The notes under the pieces were generated by a model, which was not told the origin of the DNA, did not search any database, and saw only the letters and a list, made by a program, of their open reading frames with translations. The position numbers were made by a program, and so were the translations under genes. This document shows positions 52,860 through 60,663 of a stretch of DNA of 64,000 nt, in pieces. Each line of letters starts with the position of its first letter. Within the stretch, counting starts at the first letter, position 1. Source of the stretch: Chitinophaga rupis (GTDB lineage Bacteria > Bacteroidota > Bacteroidia > Chitinophagales > Chitinophagaceae); assembly GCF_900109685.1 (NCBI RefSeq), contig NZ_FOBB01000001.1, forward strand, positions 620,001 to 684,000, in the 5' to 3' direction.

Positions 52860-53618
52860 ATGTACAGAAAATTATACACTTCTTTCGCTGAAAGAAAAGC
52901 AAAAGGTACAAAGTCATTTGCCGTCCTGATTGATCCGGATAAGGTTACGCCTGCGGGTATCACCGACCTGGCAGAAAAGTGTACGGCGGCGCAGGTGGAT
53001 TATATATTCCTGGGCGGCAGCCTGGTAATTACCCAGCACCTGGATGAGTGTGTACAGCGTATTAAAGCCAGCTGCGATATTCCCGTGATATTGTTCCCCG
53101 GTAGCCCCAGCCAGGTATCCCAGTATGCTGATGCGTTATTATACCTGAGCGTAATATCCGGCCGTAATGCCGACCTGTTAATAGGCCAGCACGTAGTATC
53201 TGCAGTAGCTGTGAAAAAAAGCGGGCTGGAAGTGATCCCTACCGGGTATATGGTGATAGATGGCGGCGTTCCCACTACGGTTTCCTACATTAGTAATACT
53301 TTTCCCATTCCTTCCGATAAGGATGATATAGCCATGTGTACGGCTATGGCCGGTGAAATGCTGGGCCAGCGCCTGATATATATGGATTCCGGCAGCGGCG
53401 CCCGGGATGCCATCAGCGAAAGCATGATTGCCCGTGTAGCCAGCCAGGTAACCGTGCCTATTATTGTGGGCGGCGGTATCCGGGATGCGGAAAAGGCTTA
53501 CCTGAACTGTAAAGCAGGCGCTGATGTGATTGTGGTAGGCAATGCTATTGAAAAAGATACTTCCCTGATAAAAGAGATCGCAAATGCAGTGCATTCGGCA
53601 CCGCTGATCGTGAAATAG
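52860..53618 (+). CDS. Geranylgeranylglyceryl phosphate synthase family prenyltransferase
   Basis: 252-residue TIM-barrel prenyltransferase. GGGP synthases join a prenyl chain to glycerol-1-phosphate by an ether bond, the first step of archaeal lipid synthesis; homologues also occur in Bacteroidetes. The Mg/substrate motif is AVLIDPDKVTPAG; the phosphate-binding half includes EVIPTGYMVIDGG, YMDSGSGARDAISESMI and VGGGIRDAEKAY. Length and motifs fit the GGGPS group more than PcrB. The start is ATG 52860, not the TTG just before it. The bacterial product and its use are uncertain. Confidence 0.9.
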   Translation: MYRKLYTSFAERKAKGTKSFAVLIDPDKVTPAGITDLAEKCTAAQVDYIFLGGSLVITQHLDECVQRIKASCDIPVILFPGSPSQVSQYADALLYLSVISGRNADLLIGQHVVSAVAVKKSGLEVIPTGYMVIDGGVPTTVSYISNTFPIPSDKDDIAMCTAMAGEMLGQRLIYMDSGSGARDAISESMIARVASQVTVPIIVGGGIRDAEKAYLNCKAGADVIVVGNAIEKDTSLIKEIANAVHSAPLIVK

Positions 53619-53635
53619 TTGGCAGTTGCTGATTT

Positions 53636-53669
53636 AGTTGGCAGTCTGCAGTGGGCAGTTGGCAGTCAG
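53636..53669. repeat. Left arm of 34-bp inverted repeat (family 2)
   Basis: A 34-bp sequence made of the words GTTGGCAGT and GTGGGCAGT, starting 18 nt after the GGGP synthase stop. It is a perfect inverted copy of 53831-53864 and a one-mismatch inverted copy of the matching segment in the first tandem unit. Confidence 0.9.
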
Positions 53670-53705
53670 TGAAAGAATAATTCGGGAAAAAGATATTTTA
53701 AATAA

Positions 53706-53742
53706 AAAGAGCTGTTACATTGCGATAATGTAACAGCTCTTT
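53706..53742. terminator. Bidirectional terminator
   Basis: Perfect 16-bp stem AAAGAGCTGTTACATT (53706-53721) / AATGTAACAGCTCTTT (53727-53742) with a 5-nt loop and T runs on both strands. It can end the GGGP synthase transcript and the convergent response-regulator transcript. Confidence 0.85.
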
Positions 53743-53868
53743 TACTTTATGAGCTTGCCTTCTGACTGCCAACTGCCCACTGCAAACTGCCAACTTGCAC
53801 TAACAGTCTTTTACTTGATGTACCTGCCTTCTGACTGCCAACTGCCCACTGCAGACTGCCAACTTGCA
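53731..53868. repeat. Tandem duplication of about 69 bp containing family-2 words
   Basis: Two head-to-tail units (about 53731-53800 and 53801-53868) share long identical blocks including TAACAG, CTTTTACTT and CTGACTGCCAACTGCCCACT, with a few substitutions and one 1-nt indel. The first unit begins inside the right arm of the terminator hairpin, so the duplication copied half of that hairpin. The second unit ends at the response-regulator stop (53869). Confidence 0.9.
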
Positions 53869-54597
53869 TTAAAGGCTCATCATCTCCTTAAACTTCACAG
53901 CCTGCCGGCGGCTCACCTCAATCTTTTCCCCGCCCCTCATTTCCAGCAGCAGCCCTCCGTTAAAGTAGGTGTCTATTTTTTCTATCATGCGCAGGTTCAC
54001 AATATGCTTGCGGTTGGCCCGGAAAAAAGTACGCTCATCCAGGCGCTCCTCCAGCGCATTCAATGATTTCAGGATCAGGGGTTTATTATTCTCAAAATAC
54101 ACCCGGGCATAGTTGCCCACGCTTTCAAACAGGCGTATTTCCTGCAGCTTTACAAACCAGCAACGATCGCCATCCTTTACAAACACCTGGTCGTTCTCAG
54201 AAAGTATATTACGGATGCCGCCTACGGCGGCCTGGCGCTCCTTTTCTTCCTGCTGGTGTAGCTTGTGAATGGCATCTGCCAGGCGTTTAGGCTCCACCGG
54301 CTTTAACAGGTAGTCCAGCGCATTGTACTCAAAAGCTTTGAGGGCATGTTCATCATAGGCGGTGGTGAAGATCACCTGGGGCGTTCTTTCCAGCTCCGCC
54401 AGCAGATCAAACCCTGTTTTATCCGGCATCTGGATGTCCAGGAACAGGAGGTCCGGGTGCAGGGTTTCAATCTTTTCCAATCCGTCCTTTGCATTCACCG
54501 CTTCCCCTACGATCACAATCTCCGGGTGATCAGCCAGCAGTTTCTTTAACTCGCTCCTGGCCAGGCGTTCATCATCGATTATTAATGCTTTCTTCAT
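53869..54597 (-). CDS. LytTR-family response regulator
   Basis: 242-residue DNA-binding response regulator. The receiver domain (about 1-118) has the phosphoacceptor in DLLFLDIQMPDKTGFDLL and Lys in DYLLKPVEP. The C-terminal LytTR domain (about 140-240) has FFRANRKHIVNLRMIEKIDT and KIEVSRRQAVKFKEMM. It partners the histidine kinase encoded just upstream on the same strand; the 94-nt gap holds a repeat. Regulated genes are not evident from the window. Confidence 0.93.
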   Translation of the reverse strand: MKKALIIDDERLARSELKKLLADHPEIVIVGEAVNAKDGLEKIETLHPDLLFLDIQMPDKTGFDLLAELERTPQVIFTTAYDEHALKAFEYNALDYLLKPVEPKRLADAIHKLHQQEEKERQAAVGGIRNILSENDQVFVKDGDRCWFVKLQEIRLFESVGNYARVYFENNKPLILKSLNALEERLDERTFFRANRKHIVNLRMIEKIDTYFNGGLLLEMRGGEKIEVSRRQAVKFKEMMSL

Positions 54598-54625
54598 CTT
54601 AAAACTATTTGTTTGGTTGATGACT

Positions 54626-54686
54626 GGCAGCTATCAGCTTTGCTGCGTAATTCACGCTAATGGCTAAAGGCTAATAGCTAAAAGCC
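54626..54686. repeat. Word-type repeat between kinase and regulator genes (families 4/5)
   Basis: GGCTAAAGGCTAATAGC (54662-54678) continues as TAAAAGCC to 54686; before it lies GGCAGCTATCAGCTTTGCTG (54626-54645), whose ATCAGCTTTGCT resembles ATCAGCTTTTTGCT at 31022. It fills the gap between the two signalling genes of one operon. Confidence 0.6.
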
Positions 54687-54691
54687 ACCGC

Positions 54692-55729
54692 TTATATTAA
54701 GGGCATCAGCACTTTTGCTTCTACCGTTTGTTCGTTCTTGTTATAAATGTCAAAAGAGGCGCGGCGGCCAAACAACAGGCTTAAGCGCTGCCGGGTGCTT
54801 TGCAGGCCAAACCCCTGCCCGTTAATGATGTTGCCCATTATTTGCCCGGTATTTTCAATGGTCAGCTCATGCTGCATTTGCCGCATATGGGAGCTAATGC
54901 GCACCACGCCGCCGTTCACCACCCGTGATATGCCGTGTTTAATGGCATTTTCCACCAGGGTTTGCAACATGAGCGGGGGTATAGGCAGCTCCAGCGTTTC
55001 CGGGTCAATATCATACTGCACCTTCAGCCTTTCCTCAAAGCGGATGTTTTCCAGCGCCAGGTAATCTTTTACAATATTCAATTCGTTCTCCAAACTTACG
55101 GTTTCTACCTTTTCCACCTGCATGGAGCTGCGCAGAATATTAGACAGCTCTGTAATGGCAGTGCGGGCCCGCTGTGGATTTTCATCTACCAGGGCCCGTA
55201 TGCTGTTTAATGCATTAAAAATAAAGTGCGGGTTCAGCTGTGATTTAATGGTTTTCAGCTCCAGCTCTTTAACGGTGCTTTCCAGCTTTAGCTTATCCAG
55301 CTGCGTATTCCGGCTCCGGTCTATGTAGTGCCAGATAAAGTAAATAAGCCACCAGATGGAGGTAATGAGAAAGTTGGACAATAGCCCGCCCACTACCTGC
55401 CGGCGGGTGAATAACTTATTGGATTCCGGGCGCAGCAGGTTACCTACCAGCGTAGCACCCAGGTAAATGATAACACCGGACCCGATCATTAAACAAAAGA
55501 ACAGGAGCACCTGCTTTTCAAAGCTGTACTGGAACCAGTTCTGCCGGTTGATCAGCTTGCGGAGCAAATGGGTGGATAGTAAACCAAAAGCTATTAAGAT
55601 CGCAAAATCTACCAGATAAGATGTTTGAACCTTACCCACATACGAATATGCAAAAAAAACATTGGTCACAAAATACGCTGTCCATCCCAAGATCTGGCAC
55701 CACCAATATTTTGATATGTGTCTAAACAT
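54692..55729 (-). CDS. LytS/YehU-like sensor histidine kinase
   Basis: 345-residue membrane histidine kinase. The start is MFRHISKYWWCQILGWTAYF at 55729; the open frame extends 82 codons upstream but passes through intergenic repeats. Four helices (about 10-30, 35-55, 70-95, 115-140) precede a His_kinase domain (LNPHFIFNALNSIRALVDEN) and a HATPase_c region ending NGQGFGLQSTRQRLSLLFG. It should phosphorylate the LytTR regulator encoded downstream. The signal is unknown. Confidence 0.9.
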   Translation of the reverse strand: MFRHISKYWWCQILGWTAYFVTNVFFAYSYVGKVQTSYLVDFAILIAFGLLSTHLLRKLINRQNWFQYSFEKQVLLFFCLMIGSGVIIYLGATLVGNLLRPESNKLFTRRQVVGGLLSNFLITSIWWLIYFIWHYIDRSRNTQLDKLKLESTVKELELKTIKSQLNPHFIFNALNSIRALVDENPQRARTAITELSNILRSSMQVEKVETVSLENELNIVKDYLALENIRFEERLKVQYDIDPETLELPIPPLMLQTLVENAIKHGISRVVNGGVVRISSHMRQMQHELTIENTGQIMGNIINGQGFGLQSTRQRLSLLFGRRASFDIYNKNEQTVEAKVLMPLI

Positions 55730-56036
55730 CAATCTGAAATTAGTAAACGGTTCCTTTATTTCAAAAATACCATACGGTACTGCCGGCCTGAAAGTAAATG
55801 TTATCAATGGGCGGAAGTACGGATAGGTGGATACAATCAATGTGCGGATATGTAAACAGGCAAATAGGAAGATAGGAATTCCTGGAAACAGGTGAACGGG
55901 CGGATCTGCGAATGCGCGATGGAGAGGCCTGATAATCAATGCAAAAGCCAGACAATCATTTGCATATATGCACATCTGCGTATTTGCACATTTTTTAGCT
56001 ATTTTTGCCTATATTTATAATACACCCTGATCCGGT
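55730..56036. other. Divergent intergenic region with word-type repeats
   Basis: About 307 bp between the divergent kinase and dxs genes. On the minus strand TATTTTTG (around 55763) could be the -7 box of the kinase gene; on the plus strand TATTTTTG (56000-56007) could serve dxs, although the nearest TTG is only 13 bp away. The rest is largely repeat words. Confidence 0.5.
55839..55992. repeat. Word-type quasi-palindrome upstream of dxs (family 6)
   Basis: AATGTGCGGATATG (55839-55852) faces, in inverted sense, the run of related words at 55957-55992 (CATTTGCATATATGC, CACATCTGCGTATTTGCAC). Related words occur at 35741-35784. The arms are degenerate, so pairing is imperfect. Confidence 0.5.
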
Positions 56037-57962
56037 ATGAACATAACTCCCGGCCCGCTACTGGGCCAGATACAGTATCCCGCCGATTTGCGGAAAGTCA
56101 GCAAAGAGCAGCTTCACCAGGTAAGCGAAGAATTGCGTCAATACATTATTGATGTGGTAAGCGTGCATGGTGGGCACTTTGGGGCCAGCCTGGGAGTAGT
56201 AGAGCTAACCACCGCCCTGCATTATGTGTTCAACACGCCGTATGATCAGCTGGTGTGGGACGTAGGCCACCAGGCATACGGCCATAAGATACTCACCGGC
56301 CGCCGGGAAAATTTTCACACCAACCGTAAGTATAAAGGCCTGAGCGGTTTTCCCAAGCGCGATGAAAGCCCATATGATACTTTTGGCGTAGGCCACTCCT
56401 CCACCTCCATTTCCGCCGCTTTGGGCATGGCCATTGCCTCCCAGCAGAAAGGCGAATTTGACCGGCAGCACATTGCCGTAATAGGGGATGGCGCCATGAC
56501 CGCCGGTATGGCCTTTGAAGCCCTGAATCACGCGGGTGTTTCCAATGCTAACCTGCTGATCATCCTGAACGACAACTGCATGTCCATAGATCCCAACGTG
56601 GGCGCGCTCAAAGAATACTTAACGGATATTACCACCTCACATACGTACAATAAGCTGCGTGATGATGTGTGGAACCTGCTGGGCAAGCTGCCGGTGGGCA
56701 AACGTTTTACCCGGGAAATGGCCTCCAGGCTGGAAGCCGGGTTTAAAGGCGTGGTATCCAGCTCCAGCAACCTCTTTGAAAGCTTTAAGCTGCGCTATTT
56801 TGGACCTATTGACGGGCATAATATCATTAAGCTGGTAGATACCCTGCAGGACCTGAAAGATATTCCCGGCCCCAAGCTGCTGCATATTGTTACCACCAAA
56901 GGTAAAGGATATGCGCTGGCAGAGCAGGACCAGACTACCTGGCATGCACCGGGTCTATTTGACAAAATAACCGGTGAAATATTTAAAAAGCCGGTTACCA
57001 CCCCACAGCCACCTAAATACCAGGATGTATTTGGCCACACCATCATAGAACTGGCTGAGCAGAATGAAAGCATTATGGGTATTACCCCTGCCATGCCCTC
57101 CGGCTCATCCCTGAAGTTTATGATGGAGAAAATGCCGCACCGCGCCATTGATGTGGGTATTTGCGAGCAGCACGCCGTAACCCTCTCTGCCGGCCTGGCT
57201 ACGCAGGGTATGCGGGTGTTCTGTAACATTTACTCCTCCTTTATGCAGCGTGCATACGACCAGGTGATACACGACGTAGCCATTCAAAAGCTGCCGGTTG
57301 TTTTTTGCCTGGACCGTGCCGGCCTGGTGGGCGATGATGGGCCTACGCACCACGGCGCTTATGATGTAGCGTTTATGCGTTGCATTCCGAACCTGGTGGT
57401 AAGCGCACCTATGAATGAAGAGGAGCTGCGTAACCTGATGTATACCGCCCAGCTGCCAGCTAACGAGCTGCCGTTTGTGATCCGCTATCCCCGCGGGCAG
57501 GGTGTTATGCCCGAATGGCGCCAGCCTTTCAAAGAAATTAAAATAGGTACCGGCCGCAAGATCCGCGACGGTAAAGATATTGCGATACTTTCCCTTGGCC
57601 ACCCCGGCAACTTTGTAACAGAAGCCTGCAAAGAGCTGCTGGCAGATGGTTTGCAGCCGGCGCATTACGATATGCGCTTTGTAAAACCATTGGATACTGC
57701 CATGCTGCATGAAATATTCCAGAACTTCAGCAAAGTAATTACGGTAGAGGATTCCTCTTTACCCGGCGGCTTTGGCAGCGCCATCCTGGAATTTATGGCC
57801 ATGAACGGCTACCACGCAGAAGTGAAGATGTTAGGCATTCCTGACCGTATTGTAGAACATGGCAAACCGGAAGAGCTGCACCGCGAGTGCGGTTATGACG
57901 CGCCTGCTATTGCAGCCAAAGTACGGGAAATGCTGAAAAGCAAGATCACTGTTATAGCTTGA
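56037..57962 (+). CDS. dxs: 1-deoxy-D-xylulose-5-phosphate synthase
   Basis: 641-residue thiamine-diphosphate enzyme that condenses pyruvate and glyceraldehyde-3-phosphate in the first step of the MEP isoprenoid pathway. The ThDP motif is visible as VIGDGAMTAGMAFEALNHAG, with NDNCMSIDPNVG next to it; the pyrimidine-domain part includes GICEQHAVTLSAGLATQG and DRAGLVGDDGPTHHGAYD. Length is normal. It may supply prenyl diphosphates for the nearby GGGP synthase, though the genes are 2.4 kb apart. Confidence 0.97.
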   Translation: MNITPGPLLGQIQYPADLRKVSKEQLHQVSEELRQYIIDVVSVHGGHFGASLGVVELTTALHYVFNTPYDQLVWDVGHQAYGHKILTGRRENFHTNRKYKGLSGFPKRDESPYDTFGVGHSSTSISAALGMAIASQQKGEFDRQHIAVIGDGAMTAGMAFEALNHAGVSNANLLIILNDNCMSIDPNVGALKEYLTDITTSHTYNKLRDDVWNLLGKLPVGKRFTREMASRLEAGFKGVVSSSSNLFESFKLRYFGPIDGHNIIKLVDTLQDLKDIPGPKLLHIVTTKGKGYALAEQDQTTWHAPGLFDKITGEIFKKPVTTPQPPKYQDVFGHTIIELAEQNESIMGITPAMPSGSSLKFMMEKMPHRAIDVGICEQHAVTLSAGLATQGMRVFCNIYSSFMQRAYDQVIHDVAIQKLPVVFCLDRAGLVGDDGPTHHGAYDVAFMRCIPNLVVSAPMNEEELRNLMYTAQLPANELPFVIRYPRGQGVMPEWRQPFKEIKIGTGRKIRDGKDIAILSLGHPGNFVTEACKELLADGLQPAHYDMRFVKPLDTAMLHEIFQNFSKVITVEDSSLPGGFGSAILEFMAMNGYHAEVKMLGIPDRIVEHGKPEELHRECGYDAPAIAAKVREMLKSKITVIA

Positions 57963-57965
57963 TTT

Positions 57966-58169
57966 TAGATTTTAGATTTACGATTTTAGATTTAATAGAA
58001 GCGATTTTTTAATCTGCACTGATAGATCTAAGATCGTAAGTCCATTATCTCCTTTACGGTTACAGACCTCTCTCCCAAACTATTCCCAATAAATCTAAAA
58101 TCATAGATCTTACAGCCCTCCTCCCGAACTATTTCCATAAATCTAAAATCGTAAATCTAAGATCGTAAA
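57966..58169. repeat. Word-type inverted and tandem repeat after dxs (family 3)
   Basis: TTAGATTTACGATTTTAGA (from 57972) begins a 23-bp arm to 57994 with a perfect inverted copy at 58138-58160. Between them two similar blocks of about 55-60 nt run head to tail (about 58060-58110 and 58111-58168, each with TTACAG, CTCCC, AACTATT and AAATCTAAAATC). The words also occur at 34223-34308. The repeat fills the whole gap to the next gene. Confidence 0.85.
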
Positions 58170-58176
58170 TTTGTAC

Positions 58177-59235
58177 ATGCCTGAACTGTATCTTCGTTTA
58201 CGCATTACCGATATTATAAAGGAAACGCCGGACGCCTATACGTACTACCTGGAAAATACCGGCCCGGAACCGGTGGTATACCAGGCCGGCCAGTTCCTGA
58301 CCTTCCTGGTGGAGCTGCACGGCATTACCCACCGCCGCTCTTATTCTTTAAGCTCCACACCGGGTATTGATGCACATTTAGCCGTTACCATCCGCCAAAA
58401 GCAGAATGGCGAAATATCCCGCTATATTATCAGCCACTGGAAAAAGGGCGATATCATTACCTCCCTGTTGCCCAGCGGACGCTTCACCCTGGACAGGATA
58501 GCCGCGCAGCCCCGTCATATTTTTTTGTTTGCTGCCGGCAGCGGTATTACGCCGGTATTTTCTTTACTCAAACACATACTGTACCGGGAGCCCGCCGCAC
58601 GTGTAACACTGGTATACAGCGCCGCCAGCCCGCAACAGGCTATCTTTTTTCAGCAGCTACAGGCACTGCAGGTGCAGTTTAGCCAACAGCTGCACTGCAT
58701 TTATTTATTCAGCCAGCAAATGCCGGATGATAAAGGCATTCCCCGCCGCCTGAGTAATATGCTGCTGGAACCTATGGTGAATGAGCTGCTGACATTTGAC
58801 CGTACTGCCGCACAGTTCTTCATTTGCGGGCCGCCGGATTATATGCGGATGGTGATGCTAACGCTCACCTTTATGGGATTCGATGAATCGCAGCTGCATA
58901 AAGAGAACTTTGTAGTGAATACCGGTGTAAAGCTGGAAAAGGCCGGGCGCCCGCAGGATGCATCGCTTAAGCAGGTGCAGCTGCGCATAGGCGACGCTAC
59001 TTATGAGATCAGTGTACCGGGTAACCAGGATATACTGAGCAGCGCCCTGCAGCAGGGTATTAGCCTGCCTTATAGCTGTAAGGGCGGTGTATGCGGCTCC
59101 TGTACGGCTAAATGTACACAGGGTAAGGTATGGCTGGCCGTGAATGAAGTGCTAACGGATGCTGAGCTGGCGCAGGGCTTTGTGCTTACCTGTGTAGGAT
59201 ATGCGGTGAGTGACAGGGTGGTGATAGCGTTGTAG
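58177..59235 (+). CDS. Ferredoxin-NADP reductase-like oxidoreductase with C-terminal 2Fe-2S domain
   Basis: 352-residue PaaE-like electron-transfer protein. An FAD domain (RRSYSLSSTPG binds the flavin) is followed by an NAD(P) domain (FLFAAGSGITPVFSLLKHIL, FICGPPDYMRMVMLTL) and a plant-type ferredoxin domain with CKGGVCGSCTAKC plus a late Cys in VLTCVGYA. The start is ATG 58177; the TTG at 58171 is part of the repeat flank. It could feed electrons to a hydroxylase or to MEP-pathway enzymes; no partner is adjacent. Confidence 0.92.
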   Translation: MPELYLRLRITDIIKETPDAYTYYLENTGPEPVVYQAGQFLTFLVELHGITHRRSYSLSSTPGIDAHLAVTIRQKQNGEISRYIISHWKKGDIITSLLPSGRFTLDRIAAQPRHIFLFAAGSGITPVFSLLKHILYREPAARVTLVYSAASPQQAIFFQQLQALQVQFSQQLHCIYLFSQQMPDDKGIPRRLSNMLLEPMVNELLTFDRTAAQFFICGPPDYMRMVMLTLTFMGFDESQLHKENFVVNTGVKLEKAGRPQDASLKQVQLRIGDATYEISVPGNQDILSSALQQGISLPYSCKGGVCGSCTAKCTQGKVWLAVNEVLTDAELAQGFVLTCVGYAVSDRVVIAL

Positions 59236-59304
59236 GGCTCTCAACCCCATCTTTCAAATTATCATAATGTAAAGATTATTCTAATTCAAGCCTTCGCGTA
59301 ACTA

Positions 59305-59336
59305 TTTGCTGCTTAGCGCATTTTGACTTAATTTTT
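59305..59336 (+). promoter_or_regulatory. Promoter of the PAS-domain gene
   Basis: TTTG (59305-59308), a 20-bp spacer and TAATTTTT (59329-59336), which differs from TAnnTTTG only in the last base. The ATG is at 59350, leaving a very short leader. Confidence 0.5.
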
Positions 59337-59349
59337 ACGAAAATCCTAT

Positions 59350-60519
59350 ATGCGTTATGCCTCGCTTGGGCTGTTCTTTGGATGTCTTGCAAGTATGAGC
59401 CTATGGGTGTACCTGTTGTATCTGAGCAACCATTTCCTCTCTCTTCCCCCCTGGGTTACTTACGGCGCTTTTGCCGGGGTAAGCGCAGGGTTGTTATTTT
59501 TCCTGCCCCATCGCTATCGCAATGCAGCGCAATACCAGCATGTGTTTAATACACATCCTATTCCCATGTGGATCTATGAATGCGGTACCCTGCGTTTCCT
59601 GGCCGTGAACCAGGCTGCCATTGAAAAATATGGCTTCAGCAGAAAAGAATTCCTGTCACTAACGATTAAGGATATACGCGATCCGGAGGAAGAGGAAAAA
59701 GTGGTGGAAAACCGGCGGCTGCACCAGGATGGCGCACATTACCGCGGCATCTGGAAACACAGCAAAAAAGACGGTACCAGCTTCTACTCAGAGCTATACG
59801 GACACGATCAGCGCTACCGGGGCCGCAGAGCCCGCGTGATCATGGCGGTAGATGTGGATGAAAAAATAAAAGAAAGCCTGGAAGCTAAAGAAATGGGCAT
59901 CCGTTATGAACTGCTGGCCAAAGCCACCAAAGATGCCATCTTTGACTGGGATGCGGTAAATGATTATGTAACCTGGAACCATGGCCTGTATACCCTGTTC
60001 GGCTACCAGCCGGATGTGGTGGCTAAAACCAGGGACTGGTGGCTGGACAAGCTGCACCCTGATGACCGGGAGCGTGTATTAAACAACCTACGTGGCTACA
60101 TGGCAAGCACCGATGTATTCTATGAACAACAATACCGTATCCTGTGCGCAAACGGGCGTTATAAAAATGTGCTGAGCCGCGGTTATATCATACGGGAAGA
60201 TAATGTAGCGGTGCGCATAGTAGGCCTGCTGCAGGATATTGACCCCATCATAGAAAAACAACGGATCATACGGCGGCTGCTGCAACAGGGCAAAGGATTA
60301 CGTGAAATAGCCTGGATCAATTCACATGAAATAAGGCGCCCCGTAGTATCTATACTGGGCATTACACAATTGCTCACAGATCAGTGCCAGGAAGATCCTA
60401 TGCTTAATAATCAGCTGATAAACTGGCTGCATACCAGCACTTCTGAGCTGGATGATATTATTCACAAGCTGGAAGAAAAAGTGAGGGAAATTGAGCACGG
60501 ACCGGAAAGCAGTAGTTAG
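59350..60519 (+). CDS. Membrane PAS-domain sensor with HisKA-like helix but no ATPase domain
   Basis: 389-residue protein. Two N-terminal membrane helices (about 5-28 and 35-53) are followed by a PAS domain (about 62-175: HVFNTHPIPMWIYECGTLRF), a second PAS/PAC domain (about 185-300: TWNHGLYTLFGYQPDVV, LHPDDRERV) and a dimerisation-helix-like segment with WINSHEIRRPVVSILGITQL, resembling a HisKA H-box with SHEIRRP. The protein ends about 45 residues later, so there is no HATPase domain. It may regulate a partner kinase or act as a phosphate acceptor only. Confidence 0.8.
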   Translation: MRYASLGLFFGCLASMSLWVYLLYLSNHFLSLPPWVTYGAFAGVSAGLLFFLPHRYRNAAQYQHVFNTHPIPMWIYECGTLRFLAVNQAAIEKYGFSRKEFLSLTIKDIRDPEEEEKVVENRRLHQDGAHYRGIWKHSKKDGTSFYSELYGHDQRYRGRRARVIMAVDVDEKIKESLEAKEMGIRYELLAKATKDAIFDWDAVNDYVTWNHGLYTLFGYQPDVVAKTRDWWLDKLHPDDRERVLNNLRGYMASTDVFYEQQYRILCANGRYKNVLSRGYIIREDNVAVRIVGLLQDIDPIIEKQRIIRRLLQQGKGLREIAWINSHEIRRPVVSILGITQLLTDQCQEDPMLNNQLINWLHTSTSELDDIIHKLEEKVREIEHGPESSS

Positions 60520-60663
60520 TAACAATGAACAGAGCTGACACATGCATGCAGGAACACCTTACAACTCCAATGTTCTCAAAGCTGCGCTGAGCAAATTATT
60601 CCAATAAATTTTAGTTAAGCTCATTTAAAGCCGGATCAGCAAAATGCTGTTCAACAGACGGGA

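Noticed and set aside
53731..53868. Tandem units considered as a short CRISPR array
   Set aside because: Only two units, no conserved repeat with unique spacers, and no cas genes in the window.
55730..55975. 82-codon N-terminal extension of the histidine kinase
   Set aside because: It runs through intergenic repeat words; the kinase family N-terminus starts at 55729.
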